NCBI RefSeq assembly: GCF_040655075.1
Contig: NZ_JBFAJC010000007.1
Location: forward strand, 124,001 to 188,000
Length of the DNA: 64,000 nt
Direction of reading: 5' to 3'
DNA from: Actinoallomurus sp040655075
GTDB taxonomy: Bacteria; Actinomycetota; Actinomycetes; Streptosporangiales; Streptosporangiaceae
Of this stretch, positions 24,862 to 33,174 are shown piece by piece. The notes under the pieces are model-generated. The model ran no database searches. It saw only the letters and a list, made by a program, of their open reading frames with translations, and had not been told where the DNA came from. Both the position numbers and the translations under genes were made by a program. Position 1 is the first letter of the stretch; every line of letters begins with the position of its first letter.

Positions 24862-25914
24862 ATGAAAACCTCGCCCGAGGACATGAGCGCCTTCTGGACG
24901 GACGAACATGAAGAGAGACCCGCAGCGCCGCGCGGGCGGCCCTTGTACGACGTCGCCGCCCTGCTCGCCCGATGCGGCGTCGGCCTCGTGTTCCTCGCCC
25001 ACGGCTGGCAGAAGATCCAGGTCGGCGTCGACCAGACCGGCCACAACTTCGACGCCATGGGCGTCCCCGCGCCGACGGCGGCGGCCGTCTACGCGACCTT
25101 CGTCGAACTGCTCGGGGGAACGGCCCTGATCCTCGGCGTCGCGCTGCCGGTGGCGGGCCTGCTGCTCTTCCTGGACATGGCGGGGGCCTTCGTGTTCGTC
25201 CACGCCACGCACGGAGTCTTCGTCGTCGACAAGGGCACGCCCCGGAACGGTTTCGAGCTGGTCCTCGTCCTTGGACTGGCGTCTCTGCTGTTCGCGGCGG
25301 GCGCCGGCGGCAGGCTCACCCTGGACCATCGCCTGTGGGGCGGGAACGGCCGTCCCCCGGGACACCGCCGCCGGTCACGCCCGGACGAGATCCCGGAGCC
25401 CTCGGCCCCCGGCGCCTCCTCCGAGCCGCCGGGCGGCGGGCGAGGCGCCAAGGGAACGCCGGACACCTCGACCACTCCCGGCCGGCGAGGTCTCCGCCGG
25501 AAAGCGGCCACCTCGCCCTCCCCTGCCACGCCGGACGCCGCCCCCGCACCGGGCGGACGGCGCGGCGCCTCCCGCTCGGATGGGGAGGACGCGACTTCCA
25601 CGCCGGGCGGACGACGCGGCGCCTCTCGGTCAGGCGGGCGCGACGCCGCCTCCGGGTCGAGTGGGCGGGACGCCGCAGCCGCGCCGGACGCGACGGTCCC
25701 GGACGCGCCTGCCCCCTCCGGTCCCCCGCAGGACACTCAGGAGACCGGCGGCGGCACGACGGCCGGACGACCGAAGCGCGGCACGATGGGCACGTCCCGC
25801 GACGTACGCGTCGCCGGGCCCAAGCCGGAAGAGGAGCCTCCGGCCGAGGGCACACCTCCGAAGGGCACGTCCCGAGCGCGGTCGCGCAAGGGACCGTCCG
25901 CGAAGGGATCCTGA
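24862..25914 (+). CDS. DoxX-family membrane protein with a long disordered tail
   Basis: A 350-residue protein. Residues about 25-160 form the four-helix DoxX module (LLARCGVGLVFLAHGWQKI, FVELLGGTALILGVALPVAG, LVLVLGLASLLFAAG), a family linked to quinone reduction and membrane thiol redox. The remaining 190 residues are Pro/Ala/Gly/Arg/Ser-rich with repeated GGRRGASRS blocks (two copies, at about 232-255) and GRDAAS variants, and contain no hydrophobic segment, so they form a basic disordered cytoplasmic or external tail. ATG 24862 or ATG 24883 could be the start. Confidence 0.8.
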   Translation: MKTSPEDMSAFWTDEHEERPAAPRGRPLYDVAALLARCGVGLVFLAHGWQKIQVGVDQTGHNFDAMGVPAPTAAAVYATFVELLGGTALILGVALPVAGLLLFLDMAGAFVFVHATHGVFVVDKGTPRNGFELVLVLGLASLLFAAGAGGRLTLDHRLWGGNGRPPGHRRRSRPDEIPEPSAPGASSEPPGGGRGAKGTPDTSTTPGRRGLRRKAATSPSPATPDAAPAPGGRRGASRSDGEDATSTPGGRRGASRSGGRDAASGSSGRDAAAAPDATVPDAPAPSGPPQDTQETGGGTTAGRPKRGTMGTSRDVRVAGPKPEEEPPAEGTPPKGTSRARSRKGPSAKGS

Positions 25915-25942
25915 CCCGGCCGGCTCCCGCAGCAGACCCACC

Positions 25943-25976
25943 GGCCCGGCCGACGCCCCCACGGCACGGCCGGGCC
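25943..25976. terminator. Terminator hairpin between DoxX and pgi
   Basis: GGCCCGGCCG (25943-25952) pairs with CGGCCGGGCC (25967-25976), a perfect 10-bp stem with a 14-base loop, between two convergent genes. Confidence 0.55.
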
Positions 25977-26010
25977 AGGGCTACGCGGACGCCCGCGGAG
26001 GCTCGCCCGG

Positions 26011-27654
26011 TCAGCGGCCTCGGAGCGCGCGGTAGCGCTCGACCAGGGCGGCCGTCGAGCCGTCCAGGTCGGATGTGTCCGCCGTGGCGGCGGTCAGCTG
26101 GGGCTCCAGTCGCTTGGCGAGCGCCTTGCCGAGCTCCACGCCCCACTGGTCGTAGGAGTTGATGTCCCAGATCGCGCCCTGGACGAACACCTTCTGCTCG
26201 TACAGCGCGATCAGCTGACCCAGTACCGACGGGGTCAGCGACTCGGCCAGGATCGTCGTCGTCGGGCGGTTGCCGGGGAACGTGCGGTGCGGCACCTGCG
26301 CGGCGGGGATCCCCTCCGCGGCGACCTCCTCGGCGGTCTTGCCGAAGGCCAGCGCCTGACCCTGCGCGAACAGGTTCGCGATCAGCAGGTCGTGCTGCTC
26401 GGCGAGCTCTCCGAGCTCCTCCACCGGCCGGGCGAACCCGATGAGGTCGGCCGGTACGAGCTTCGTGCCCTGGTGCAGCAGCTGGTAGTAGGCGTGCTGG
26501 CCGTTCGTGCCCGGTGTGCCCCACACGATCGGGCCGGTCTCCCAGCTCACCGGCTCGCCCTCGCGGGTCACCGACTTGCCGTTGGACTCCATGTCGAGCT
26601 GCTGCAGGTAGTCGGTGAACCGGGACAGGTAGTGGCTGTACGGCAGCACCGCGTGGGTCTGCGCGTCGTGGAAGTCGTCGTACCAGATACCGAGCAGGCC
26701 CAGCAGCAACGGCGCGTTGGCCTCCGGCGGCGCCGTACGGAAGTGCTCGTCGATCAGGTGGAAGCCGTCGAGGAACTCACGGAACCCCTCCGGCCCGACG
26801 GCGATCATCAGGGACAGGCCGATGGCAGAGTCGACGGAGTACCGGCCGCCCACCCAGTCCCAGAACTCGAACATGTTGGCCGTGTCGATGCCGAACTTGG
26901 CGACCTGCTCGGCGTTGGTGGACACCGCCACGAAGTGGTGCGCCACGGCCGAGTCGTCGCCCAGCTCGGACAGCAGCCACCGGCGCGCCGACGTGGCGTT
27001 CGTGATGGTCTCGACCGTCGTGAAGGTCTTGGAGGAGACGATGAAGAGCGTCTCGGCCGGGTCGAGGTCGCGGATGTTCTCGTGCAGGTCGGCGCCGTCG
27101 ACGTTCGAGACGAAGCGGGCCTGGATCGACCGGTCGGTGAACGGCTTCAGCGCCTCGTACGCCATCTTCGGGCCGAGGTCGGAGCCGCCGATGCCGATGT
27201 TGACGACCGTGCGGATCGGCTTGCCGGTGTACCCCTTCCACTCTCCCGACCTGACGCGCTCGGCGAAGGCGGCCATCTTGTCCAGCACCGCGTGCACGGC
27301 CGGGACGACGTTCTCGCCGTCCACCTCGATGCTCGCGTCGCGCGGGGAGCGCAGCGCGAGGTGCAGCACCGCGCGGCCCTCGGTTACGTTGATCTTCTCG
27401 CCGCGGAACATCGCGTCGCGCAGCTCGGCGACCTTCCGGGCCTCGGCCAGCTCGCGCAGCAGGCGAAGCGTCTCGTCGGTGATCAGATGCCGTGAGTAGT
27501 CGATGTAGAGGTCGCCGACCTCCATCGCGTATCGGCGGCCCCGATCGGGGTCGGCCGCGAACAGCTCGCGCAGTGGCGCCTCGCCGAGCTCCCGTCGATG
27601 CTGCCGCAGCGCCCGCCACTGTTCCGTCTGATCCACCCGAACATGGTCGGACAT
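26011..27654 (-). CDS. pgi: Glucose-6-phosphate isomerase
   Basis: A 547-residue SIS-fold isomerase that interconverts glucose 6-phosphate and fructose 6-phosphate in glycolysis. Signatures: VNIGIGGSDLGPKMAYEAL, VSSKTFTTVET with GDDSAVAHHFVAVSTN, GGRYSVDSAIGLSLM and the C-terminal INSYDQWGVELGKALAKRL that carries the proton-transfer Lys. ATG at 27654 is chosen because the family sequence begins at once and an AAGG/GGGGAG stretch lies upstream; upstream in-frame starts would overlap the lipoate-ligase gene. Length is normal for a bacterial enzyme. Confidence 0.96.
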   Translation of the reverse strand: MSDHVRVDQTEQWRALRQHRRELGEAPLRELFAADPDRGRRYAMEVGDLYIDYSRHLITDETLRLLRELAEARKVAELRDAMFRGEKINVTEGRAVLHLALRSPRDASIEVDGENVVPAVHAVLDKMAAFAERVRSGEWKGYTGKPIRTVVNIGIGGSDLGPKMAYEALKPFTDRSIQARFVSNVDGADLHENIRDLDPAETLFIVSSKTFTTVETITNATSARRWLLSELGDDSAVAHHFVAVSTNAEQVAKFGIDTANMFEFWDWVGGRYSVDSAIGLSLMIAVGPEGFREFLDGFHLIDEHFRTAPPEANAPLLLGLLGIWYDDFHDAQTHAVLPYSHYLSRFTDYLQQLDMESNGKSVTREGEPVSWETGPIVWGTPGTNGQHAYYQLLHQGTKLVPADLIGFARPVEELGELAEQHDLLIANLFAQGQALAFGKTAEEVAAEGIPAAQVPHRTFPGNRPTTTILAESLTPSVLGQLIALYEQKVFVQGAIWDINSYDQWGVELGKALAKRLEPQLTAATADTSDLDGSTAALVERYRALRGR

Positions 27655-27763
27655 CCTTGTCTCCCCTTCATCGGATCCAGCCGAGCACTCTTGAGCGGGT
27701 GCCCTCTCCACGACCATCCAACCGAAGCACGCGGGGCCACGTCTCACGGACCCCCGCCTCGGG

Positions 27764-28813
27764 TCAGGGCACGCGGGCCGTCCATTCCAGGGTGCCGAAC
27801 TTCTCGGCCACCCTCTTCTCGGCCGCGCGCAGCTCATCGGCGGTGAGCCGGTCCTCGGTCAGCCCGTACCGGCCGCCGAAGTGCGCGATCATCCGGTCGA
27901 TGATCTCCGATCGGGGCAGCCCGGTCTGGCGCCGCAGCGGGTCGACGCGCTTCTTCGCGCTGGCGATGCCCTTGTCCGACAGCTTCTCCCGGCCGATTCG
28001 CAGCACCTGGAGCATCTTGTCCGCGTCGATGTCGTACGACATGGTCACGTGGTGCAGCACCGCGCCCGCGCTGAGCCTCTTCTGCGCCGCTCCGGCGATC
28101 TTCCCCTGGTCGGAGGTGATGTCGTTGAGAGGCTGGTACCACGCCTTGATGCCGAGCTCGCCGAGCGAGCCCAGCACCCAGTCGTCGAGGAAGGCGTAGC
28201 TGTCGGCGAAGGTCATGCCCTGGACGAGCGCGTCGGGGGCGTACAGCGAGTAGGTGATCGTGTTGCCGGGCTCGATGAACATCGCGCCGCCGCCGCTGAT
28301 CCGGCGGACGACGGTCACGCCGTGCCGCCGCGCGGCGTCGGCGTCCACCTCGTTGCGCAGCGACTGGAAGCTGCCGATCACCACCGCCGGGGCCGCCCAC
28401 TCCCAGACCCGCAGCGTCGGCGGCCGGCGCCCGGCCGCCACCTCCTCGGTGAGCACCTCGTCGAGGGCCATGTGCAGCGCGGGGTCCTGCGGCTCCTCGT
28501 GGATCAGCCGCCAGTCGTGGTCGCGCCAGTCGGTCGCGTCCGTCAGCGCCCGGCGTACGGCGATCCCGACGGCCTCCGCGCTGAACCCGAACATCGTGGT
28601 CCCGGCGGGCAGCCGCGCGTCGATGCGGGCGGCGATGTCCCGCGCCTCCAGGTGGACCGGCAGCCCGGCGAGAGCGTCGTTGATCGCGTTCAGGGCCTCG
28701 TCCGGCTCGAGGAAGAAGTCGCCGCTGACCCGGAGGTTCCGCAGTCGTGCGTCCTCGACGTCGAAGTCGACGACCACGAGCTTGCCACCCGGCACCTTGT
28801 ACTCACCGTGCAT
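27764..28813 (-). CDS. Lipoate-protein ligase family protein
   Basis: A 349-residue protein. Residues 1-85 resemble the small accessory domain of lipoate ligases (HGEYKVPGGKLVVVDFDVED), here placed before rather than after the catalytic BPL/LplA/LipB domain (about 100-330). Catalytic-core markers are RRISGGGAMFIEPGNTITYS and the lysine loop SDQGKIAGAAQKR. It should activate lipoate or octanoate, or transfer it, to E2 or GcvH proteins. The swapped order is seen in some actinobacterial and archaeal forms, which may need separate partners. Confidence 0.87.
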   Translation of the reverse strand: MHGEYKVPGGKLVVVDFDVEDARLRNLRVSGDFFLEPDEALNAINDALAGLPVHLEARDIAARIDARLPAGTTMFGFSAEAVGIAVRRALTDATDWRDHDWRLIHEEPQDPALHMALDEVLTEEVAAGRRPPTLRVWEWAAPAVVIGSFQSLRNEVDADAARRHGVTVVRRISGGGAMFIEPGNTITYSLYAPDALVQGMTFADSYAFLDDWVLGSLGELGIKAWYQPLNDITSDQGKIAGAAQKRLSAGAVLHHVTMSYDIDADKMLQVLRIGREKLSDKGIASAKKRVDPLRRQTGLPRSEIIDRMIAHFGGRYGLTEDRLTADELRAAEKRVAEKFGTLEWTARVP

Positions 28814-28871
28814 CCTGGCCCACCTGCCCTGACCGTTACCGCCGGGCCGCGCCCCGATGCGCGATCCCGGT

Positions 28872-28980
28872 GGTCATCAACCGCGCGGCCCCGGCGCGGA
28901 TTCCTGGCTCGTCAGCCTCGCGGCCCCGGCGTGGGTTCCTGGCTCGTCGACCACGCGGGCCGGCGGGGATTCCTGGCTCA
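28872..28980. repeat. Three imperfect tandem repeats at the 3' end of the TetR gene
   Basis: Three units of 38, 35 and 34 bases (from 28872, 28910 and 28945), each ending in GATTCCTGGCTC or GGTTCCTGGCTC and containing a GCGGCCCCGGCG-like block. The last copy carries the stop codon of the TetR gene (28978-28980). Confidence 0.75.
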
Positions 28981-29586
28981 TCGGCCGGGTGCGGCGTGGA
29001 GGCCGTCGAGGACGATCCGCAGGTTGCGCCGCCACTGGTCCGCGCCGGCCCGCAGGCCGATCGTGCGGGTGGAGGTGGTCACCGAGGCGAGTACGAAGGC
29101 GACGTCCTCCCAGGGCACGTCCGGGCGCAGCACGCCGGCCTCGTGGGCGTGCCCGACGAGGAGGCGGAGCTGGTCGCGCAGCGGGGCGAGCTGCGGCAGC
29201 GTGAGGCCGCACTCTCCGCCCAGCGCCTCGTTCAGGCCGCAGCTCGCGGCGCGCAGCTGGACGTACGCGGTGGCGAACTCGGTGAGGCCGCGCCACGGAT
29301 CGGGGTCGGCCATCGCCCGGCGGGCCACCTCGATCATCTCGTCGAGGACCTCCGCCAGCACGGCCTCCAGCAGCGCCTCGCGGGAGGGTACGCGGCGGTA
29401 GAACGTGCCGATGCCGACACCGGCCCGGCGCGCGATCTCGTGGGCGGTGACGTCGACCCCCACCTCCGCGACCGCCGTACGGGCGGCGTCCACCAGCCGC
29501 TCCACGTTGCGTCGCGCGTCGGCCCTCGGCCGGCGCTCCGCGTCACCGGCCAGCAACCGGTCCACTGCGGCACTCGTTCCGCTCAC
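28978..29586 (-). CDS. TetR/AcrR-family repressor
   Basis: A 202-residue regulator with the TetR helix-turn-helix at about residues 25-70 (VTAHEIARRAGVGIGTFYRR) and a C-terminal ligand domain. Start ATG 29586. It is divergent from the Gfo/Idh/MocA gene, with two 24-base palindromes between them, so it almost certainly controls that dehydrogenase and itself. The 3' end overlaps a set of tandem repeats, suggesting local duplication of the gene tail. Confidence 0.92.
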   Translation of the reverse strand: MSGTSAAVDRLLAGDAERRPRADARRNVERLVDAARTAVAEVGVDVTAHEIARRAGVGIGTFYRRVPSREALLEAVLAEVLDEMIEVARRAMADPDPWRGLTEFATAYVQLRAASCGLNEALGGECGLTLPQLAPLRDQLRLLVGHAHEAGVLRPDVPWEDVAFVLASVTTSTRTIGLRAGADQWRRNLRIVLDGLHAAPGR

Positions 29587-29603
29587 GCGTTCACTCTAGC
29601 AAC

Positions 29604-29670
29604 AAGTGGACGCATCGCGTCCGGTTAGCGTACGCTCCGGAACACTAAGCGGACCAACCTCGTCCGTTTA
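29604..29670. promoter_or_regulatory. Twin TetR operators
   Basis: Two 24-base sites at 29604-29627 and 29647-29670, 43 bases apart. Core of the first: GGACGCATCGCGTCC, flanked by AAGT and GGTTA. Core of the second: GGACCAACCTCGTCC, flanked by AAGC and GTTTA. Both share the AAG(T/C)GGAC-N7-GTCCG inverted repeat. Confidence 0.75.
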
Positions 29671-29686
29671 TCGTTGGAGGTAGACC

Positions 29687-30805
29687 ATGGACAGGATCCG
29701 CGTGGGCGTCATCGGCGCGAGCCCCGATCGCGGGTGGGCCGCCACCGCGCACATCCCCGCACTGCGCGCGCTGCCGGAGTTCGAGCTCACCGCCGTCGGC
29801 ACGAGCCGTCCGGAGAGCGCTCAAGAGGCGGCCCGCGCCTTCGGCGCCCCGCACGCCTTCACCGACGCCCGCATGCTCGCCGAGCATCCCGAGGTCGACC
29901 TGGTCGTCGTGACGGTCAAGGTGTCCGCCCACGCCGAGCTCGTCGGAGCGGCGCTGGCCGCGGGCAAGCACGTCTACTGCGAGTGGCCGCTCGGGCTGAC
30001 CACCGAGGAGGCGGAGCACCTCGCGGCCTCGGCCCGGACCGCCGGCGTGCACGACGTGATCGGGCTGCAGGCGAGGTACGCGCCGGCGGTCTCCTACGCT
30101 CGCGAGCTGATCGCGCAGGGGTATGTCGGCCGCGTCACGTCCGTGCACGTCCACGCCGTTCGGGGCAAGGGCGCGGCCGGCGGGATCCCCGCCTGGGCGG
30201 CCTACACGCTCGACGGGGCGCAGGGCGCGGGCCTGCTCGAGGTCGTCGGAGGACACACCCTCGACGTCCTGGAGTACCTGGCCGGCGACTTCACCGAGCT
30301 CGCGGCCGCCCTCGCGGTCCAGCGCACGGGGTACACCGTGGCCGAGTCCGGGGACGCGGTGACCTCCACCAGCCCGGACCAGGTGCTCCTGCACGGCGTC
30401 CTCACCGGCGGGGCGATGGCCTCGGTCCACCTGGAGGACGCAAGAGTGGGCGACAACCGCACCGTTCTGGAGATCGCCGGCACCGAGGGCGACCTGACCG
30501 TCGTCGCGGCGGGCGACTGGAAGTCCGCCCAGATCCAGATCTCCGAGCCTCGGCTGCGCGGCACCCGGGAGGTCGGCACTCCGTACCAGGACCTGCCCGT
30601 ACCGGAGCACCACCGGAGCATCCCGGCCGAGATCCCGGCGGAGGCCGCCCGCAACGTCGCCCGGGTCTACGCACGGCTCGCCGACGACATCCGCGACGGA
30701 GGCCGGAGCGTTGCGGGCTTCGACCATGGAGTCCGCCTGCACCGGCTGCTCGACGCCATCCGGGAGTCGGCCGAGACGAGCGCCACGCACCCCGTCGCCC
30801 GGTGA
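29687..30805 (+). CDS. Gfo/Idh/MocA-family oxidoreductase
   Basis: A 372-residue NAD(P)-dependent dehydrogenase: Rossmann domain (1-125) with VGVIGASPDRGWAATAH, HVYCEWPLGLT in place of the usual EKP motif, and the C-terminal alpha/beta domain (GLQARYAPAVSYARELIAQG onward). Start ATG 29687 has GGAGG upstream at 29675-29679. Substrates of this family are sugars, inositols or related polyols; the W for K change at the EKP lysine (a usual catalytic residue) could mean altered chemistry. It should be induced by the ligand of the divergent TetR. Confidence 0.9.
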   Translation: MDRIRVGVIGASPDRGWAATAHIPALRALPEFELTAVGTSRPESAQEAARAFGAPHAFTDARMLAEHPEVDLVVVTVKVSAHAELVGAALAAGKHVYCEWPLGLTTEEAEHLAASARTAGVHDVIGLQARYAPAVSYARELIAQGYVGRVTSVHVHAVRGKGAAGGIPAWAAYTLDGAQGAGLLEVVGGHTLDVLEYLAGDFTELAAALAVQRTGYTVAESGDAVTSTSPDQVLLHGVLTGGAMASVHLEDARVGDNRTVLEIAGTEGDLTVVAAGDWKSAQIQISEPRLRGTREVGTPYQDLPVPEHHRSIPAEIPAEAARNVARVYARLADDIRDGGRSVAGFDHGVRLHRLLDAIRESAETSATHPVAR

Positions 30806-30913
30806 CGCACGACGTGTGGGGGGAGGACCGGAAACGACCCACATCCGGTGCGATGGAAGGCAGCGGTCTCGGACACTGGAAGACGACTGACGGGCTTCGG
30901 CCCTCCGCTGTGC

Positions 30914-32503
30914 TCAGCGCCCGGAGACGGGGGCGGGGCGCGCCGGCTCCGGCGTCGCCGTGGGCCGGTCGGTCGGCTGGGCGATCTCGGCGCGGCGCAG
31001 GACGGCGAAGGCCAGGACGGCGGCGGCCACCATGACCACGGCACCCACGACCGCGGCGGCGTGCATGCCGTCGACGAACGCCGTACGGGCGGCCCGCCGG
31101 ACCACGTCACCGGCCCCTCCAGGCAGTCGGCCGGCCACCGCGAGCGCACCGCCCAGCGTCTCCCGTACGGCGTGCACCGCGTCGTGCGGCAGACCGGTGG
31201 GCGTCGCGCCCGTGACGTCGTGGCGGTAGATCGCGGTCCCGACGCTGCCGAGGATCGCCATGCCGAGGGCGCCGCCGAACTCGGCGCCGCACTCCACCAG
31301 CGCCGAGGCCGTCCCGGCGCGCTCGGGCGGTGCGGCGCCCAGCACCATGTCGGTCACGAGGGTCATCACGACGGCCAGGCCGATGGCGTACACGCCGGCC
31401 CCCACGAGGATCACCAGGACCGGGGAGTCCGCCCGTACCTGGGTCAGGCCGGCGAAGCCGAACGCGGCGACGAGGAAGCCGGTGCCGATGATGTACGCCC
31501 GGTTCACCCGGCGGGCGAGCTGGGTGGCCAGGGGCGCGGCGACGCCGACGCCCAGCGACGGCACGAGGCTCCACAGCGCCGCGGTGAGGGGACTCATGCC
31601 GAGCACGGACTGCAGGTACTGCGTGGTGAAGATCGCGAAGCCGACCAGGGCGAACATGGCGATGAGGTTGGTCAGGATCGACCCGCTGAAGCCCCGGTTG
31701 CGGAACATCGCCAGGTCGATCATGGGATCGGGGCGGCGGGCCTGACGTCGGATGAAGACGACGCCGACGACGAGGCCGACGGCGATGCTCAGCACCCGCA
31801 GGAGGTCGACACCGCCGGCGGCGATCTCCTTTACACCGTAGATCACGGGCAGTACGGCCCCCAGCGACAGCACCGAGCTCACCAGGTCGAACCGGCCGGC
31901 CCCCGGGTTCTTGAACTCCGGCACCAGGAGCGGAGCGAAGACGAGGAGCAGCACCATGGCCGGGGTGTTGATGAGGAACACCGAACCCCACCAGAAGTGG
32001 TTCAGCAACAGTCCGCTCAGGACCGGGCCGAGCGCGATGCCGCCCGTGGTGACGGCCGACCAGACGGCGACGGCGGTGCCGCGCTGTTTCTCGTCGTGGA
32101 ACATGTTGCGGATCAGCGCCAGCGTCGAGGGCATCAGGGTCGCGCCGCCGACGCCGAGCACGGCTCGGGCGGCGATGAGCATCCCCGCGTTCTGTGCGTA
32201 CGCCGCGGCGACCGACGCGAGGCCGAAGCCGAGCGCTCCGAGCAGCAGGAGGCGGCGCCGGCCGATCCGGTCGCCGAGCGAGCCCATCGTGATGAGGAGT
32301 CCGGCGAGCACGAAGCCGTAGATGTCGAAGATCCACAGTTGCTCGGTGCTCGTCGGCTGCAGGGTCCGGCTGATGAACGGGACGGCGAAGTACAGCACCG
32401 ACACGTCCATGGAGACGAGGAGGAGAGGGAGCAGGAGCACGCAGAGCGCGATCCACTCCCTGCGGCCGGCCTTGGCCGCGGTCTCGGCAGAGGAGGTTTC
32501 CAT
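30914..32503 (-). CDS. MFS drug efflux transporter (DHA2, 14 TM)
   Basis: A 529-residue inner-membrane proton antiporter with 14 predicted helices. Motif A is seen at MGSLGDRIGRRRLLLLGALG and motif C at GGIALGPVLSGLLL. The sequence is nearest to SmvA/LfrA-type multidrug efflux pumps. ATG at 32503 starts just before the first helix; an in-frame start 14 codons upstream would overlap the operator region. Divergent from the MarR gene, with a candidate MarR site at 32576. A Pro-rich tail ends the protein. Confidence 0.93.
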   Translation of the reverse strand: METSSAETAAKAGRREWIALCVLLLPLLLVSMDVSVLYFAVPFISRTLQPTSTEQLWIFDIYGFVLAGLLITMGSLGDRIGRRRLLLLGALGFGLASVAAAYAQNAGMLIAARAVLGVGGATLMPSTLALIRNMFHDEKQRGTAVAVWSAVTTGGIALGPVLSGLLLNHFWWGSVFLINTPAMVLLLVFAPLLVPEFKNPGAGRFDLVSSVLSLGAVLPVIYGVKEIAAGGVDLLRVLSIAVGLVVGVVFIRRQARRPDPMIDLAMFRNRGFSGSILTNLIAMFALVGFAIFTTQYLQSVLGMSPLTAALWSLVPSLGVGVAAPLATQLARRVNRAYIIGTGFLVAAFGFAGLTQVRADSPVLVILVGAGVYAIGLAVVMTLVTDMVLGAAPPERAGTASALVECGAEFGGALGMAILGSVGTAIYRHDVTGATPTGLPHDAVHAVRETLGGALAVAGRLPGGAGDVVRRAARTAFVDGMHAAAVVGAVVMVAAAVLAFAVLRRAEIAQPTDRPTATPEPARPAPVSGR

Positions 32504-32575
32504 GACCCAAAGCCTCGGCGCGACCGCTGACCGTCCACGCACCATGCGCTGACCGGCCAGTTACGGAAGCCGATA

Positions 32576-32604
32576 GATAATCTGCAACTTTACGTATTTG
32601 CTAG
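32576..32604. promoter_or_regulatory. Candidate MarR operator 1
   Basis: The site reads GAT-AATCTGCAACTTTACGT-ATTTGCTAG. A related site lies upstream of the second transporter at 33113; the two share GAT, TCT-x-CAAC, TAT-x-TGCTAG. It lies between the divergent MFS and MarR starts. Confidence 0.6.
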
Positions 32605-32613
32605 ATTGGCGGC

Positions 32614-33102
32614 ATGACGACCAGCGCACCCTCTCGGACCGTTCCGGACATGTCGTACCTGCTCACGCACACCGCCCACGTGCTCACGACCCGGATGAGC
32701 GCCGCCTTCGAGGAGATCGGCATCACGCCGCGGGCGTACTGCGTGCTGTTCCACGCGCTCGAGGAGGAACGCACCCAGATCCAGCTGGCCGAGATCTCCG
32801 ACCTGGACAAGACGACGATGGTCGTCACGGTGGACGAGCTGGAGAAGGCCGGGCTCGCGGAGCGCCGGCCGTCGAGCCGGGACCGCCGCGCGCGGGTCAT
32901 CTCCGTCACCGAGGCGGGCGAGCGGATCGTCGCCGAGGGGACGCGCATCGCCGACGGTGTGCACCGCGAGGTCCTGGAGGCGCTCCCCGAGGGCGAGCGG
33001 GACGTGCTCGTCGGCGCGCTGACCCGGCTCGCCGAGGGCCTCCTGTCGACGCCGGTGGAGTGCGACCGGCCGGTACGGCGGACCCGCCAGGCGCGAAAGT
33101 GA
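32614..33102 (+). CDS. MarR-family transcriptional regulator
   Basis: A 162-residue dimeric winged-helix regulator. The recognition helix and wing are visible in IQLAEISDLDKTTMVVTVDE and RRPSSRDRRARVISVTEAG (the D-x-R-x-x wing). It sits between two efflux transporters, and related operators occur in front of both, so it likely represses both and itself until a drug-like ligand binds. ATG 32614 is the first start; ATG 32650 is possible. Confidence 0.93.
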   Translation: MTTSAPSRTVPDMSYLLTHTAHVLTTRMSAAFEEIGITPRAYCVLFHALEEERTQIQLAEISDLDKTTMVVTVDELEKAGLAERRPSSRDRRARVISVTEAGERIVAEGTRIADGVHREVLEALPEGERDVLVGALTRLAEGLLSTPVECDRPVRRTRQARK

Positions 33103-33112
33103 GTCCAAAGAA

Positions 33113-33140
33113 GATGGTCTACAACAAAACTATCTGCTAG
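33113..33140. promoter_or_regulatory. Candidate MarR operator 2
   Basis: Reads GAT-GGTCTACAACAAAAC-TATCTGCTAG, matching operator 1 in the same orientation apart from the centre. It lies 35 bases upstream of the second transporter gene. Confidence 0.6.
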
Positions 33141-33174
33141 CGTCTCACCCGGTTGCTACGAACCGGGAGACACC

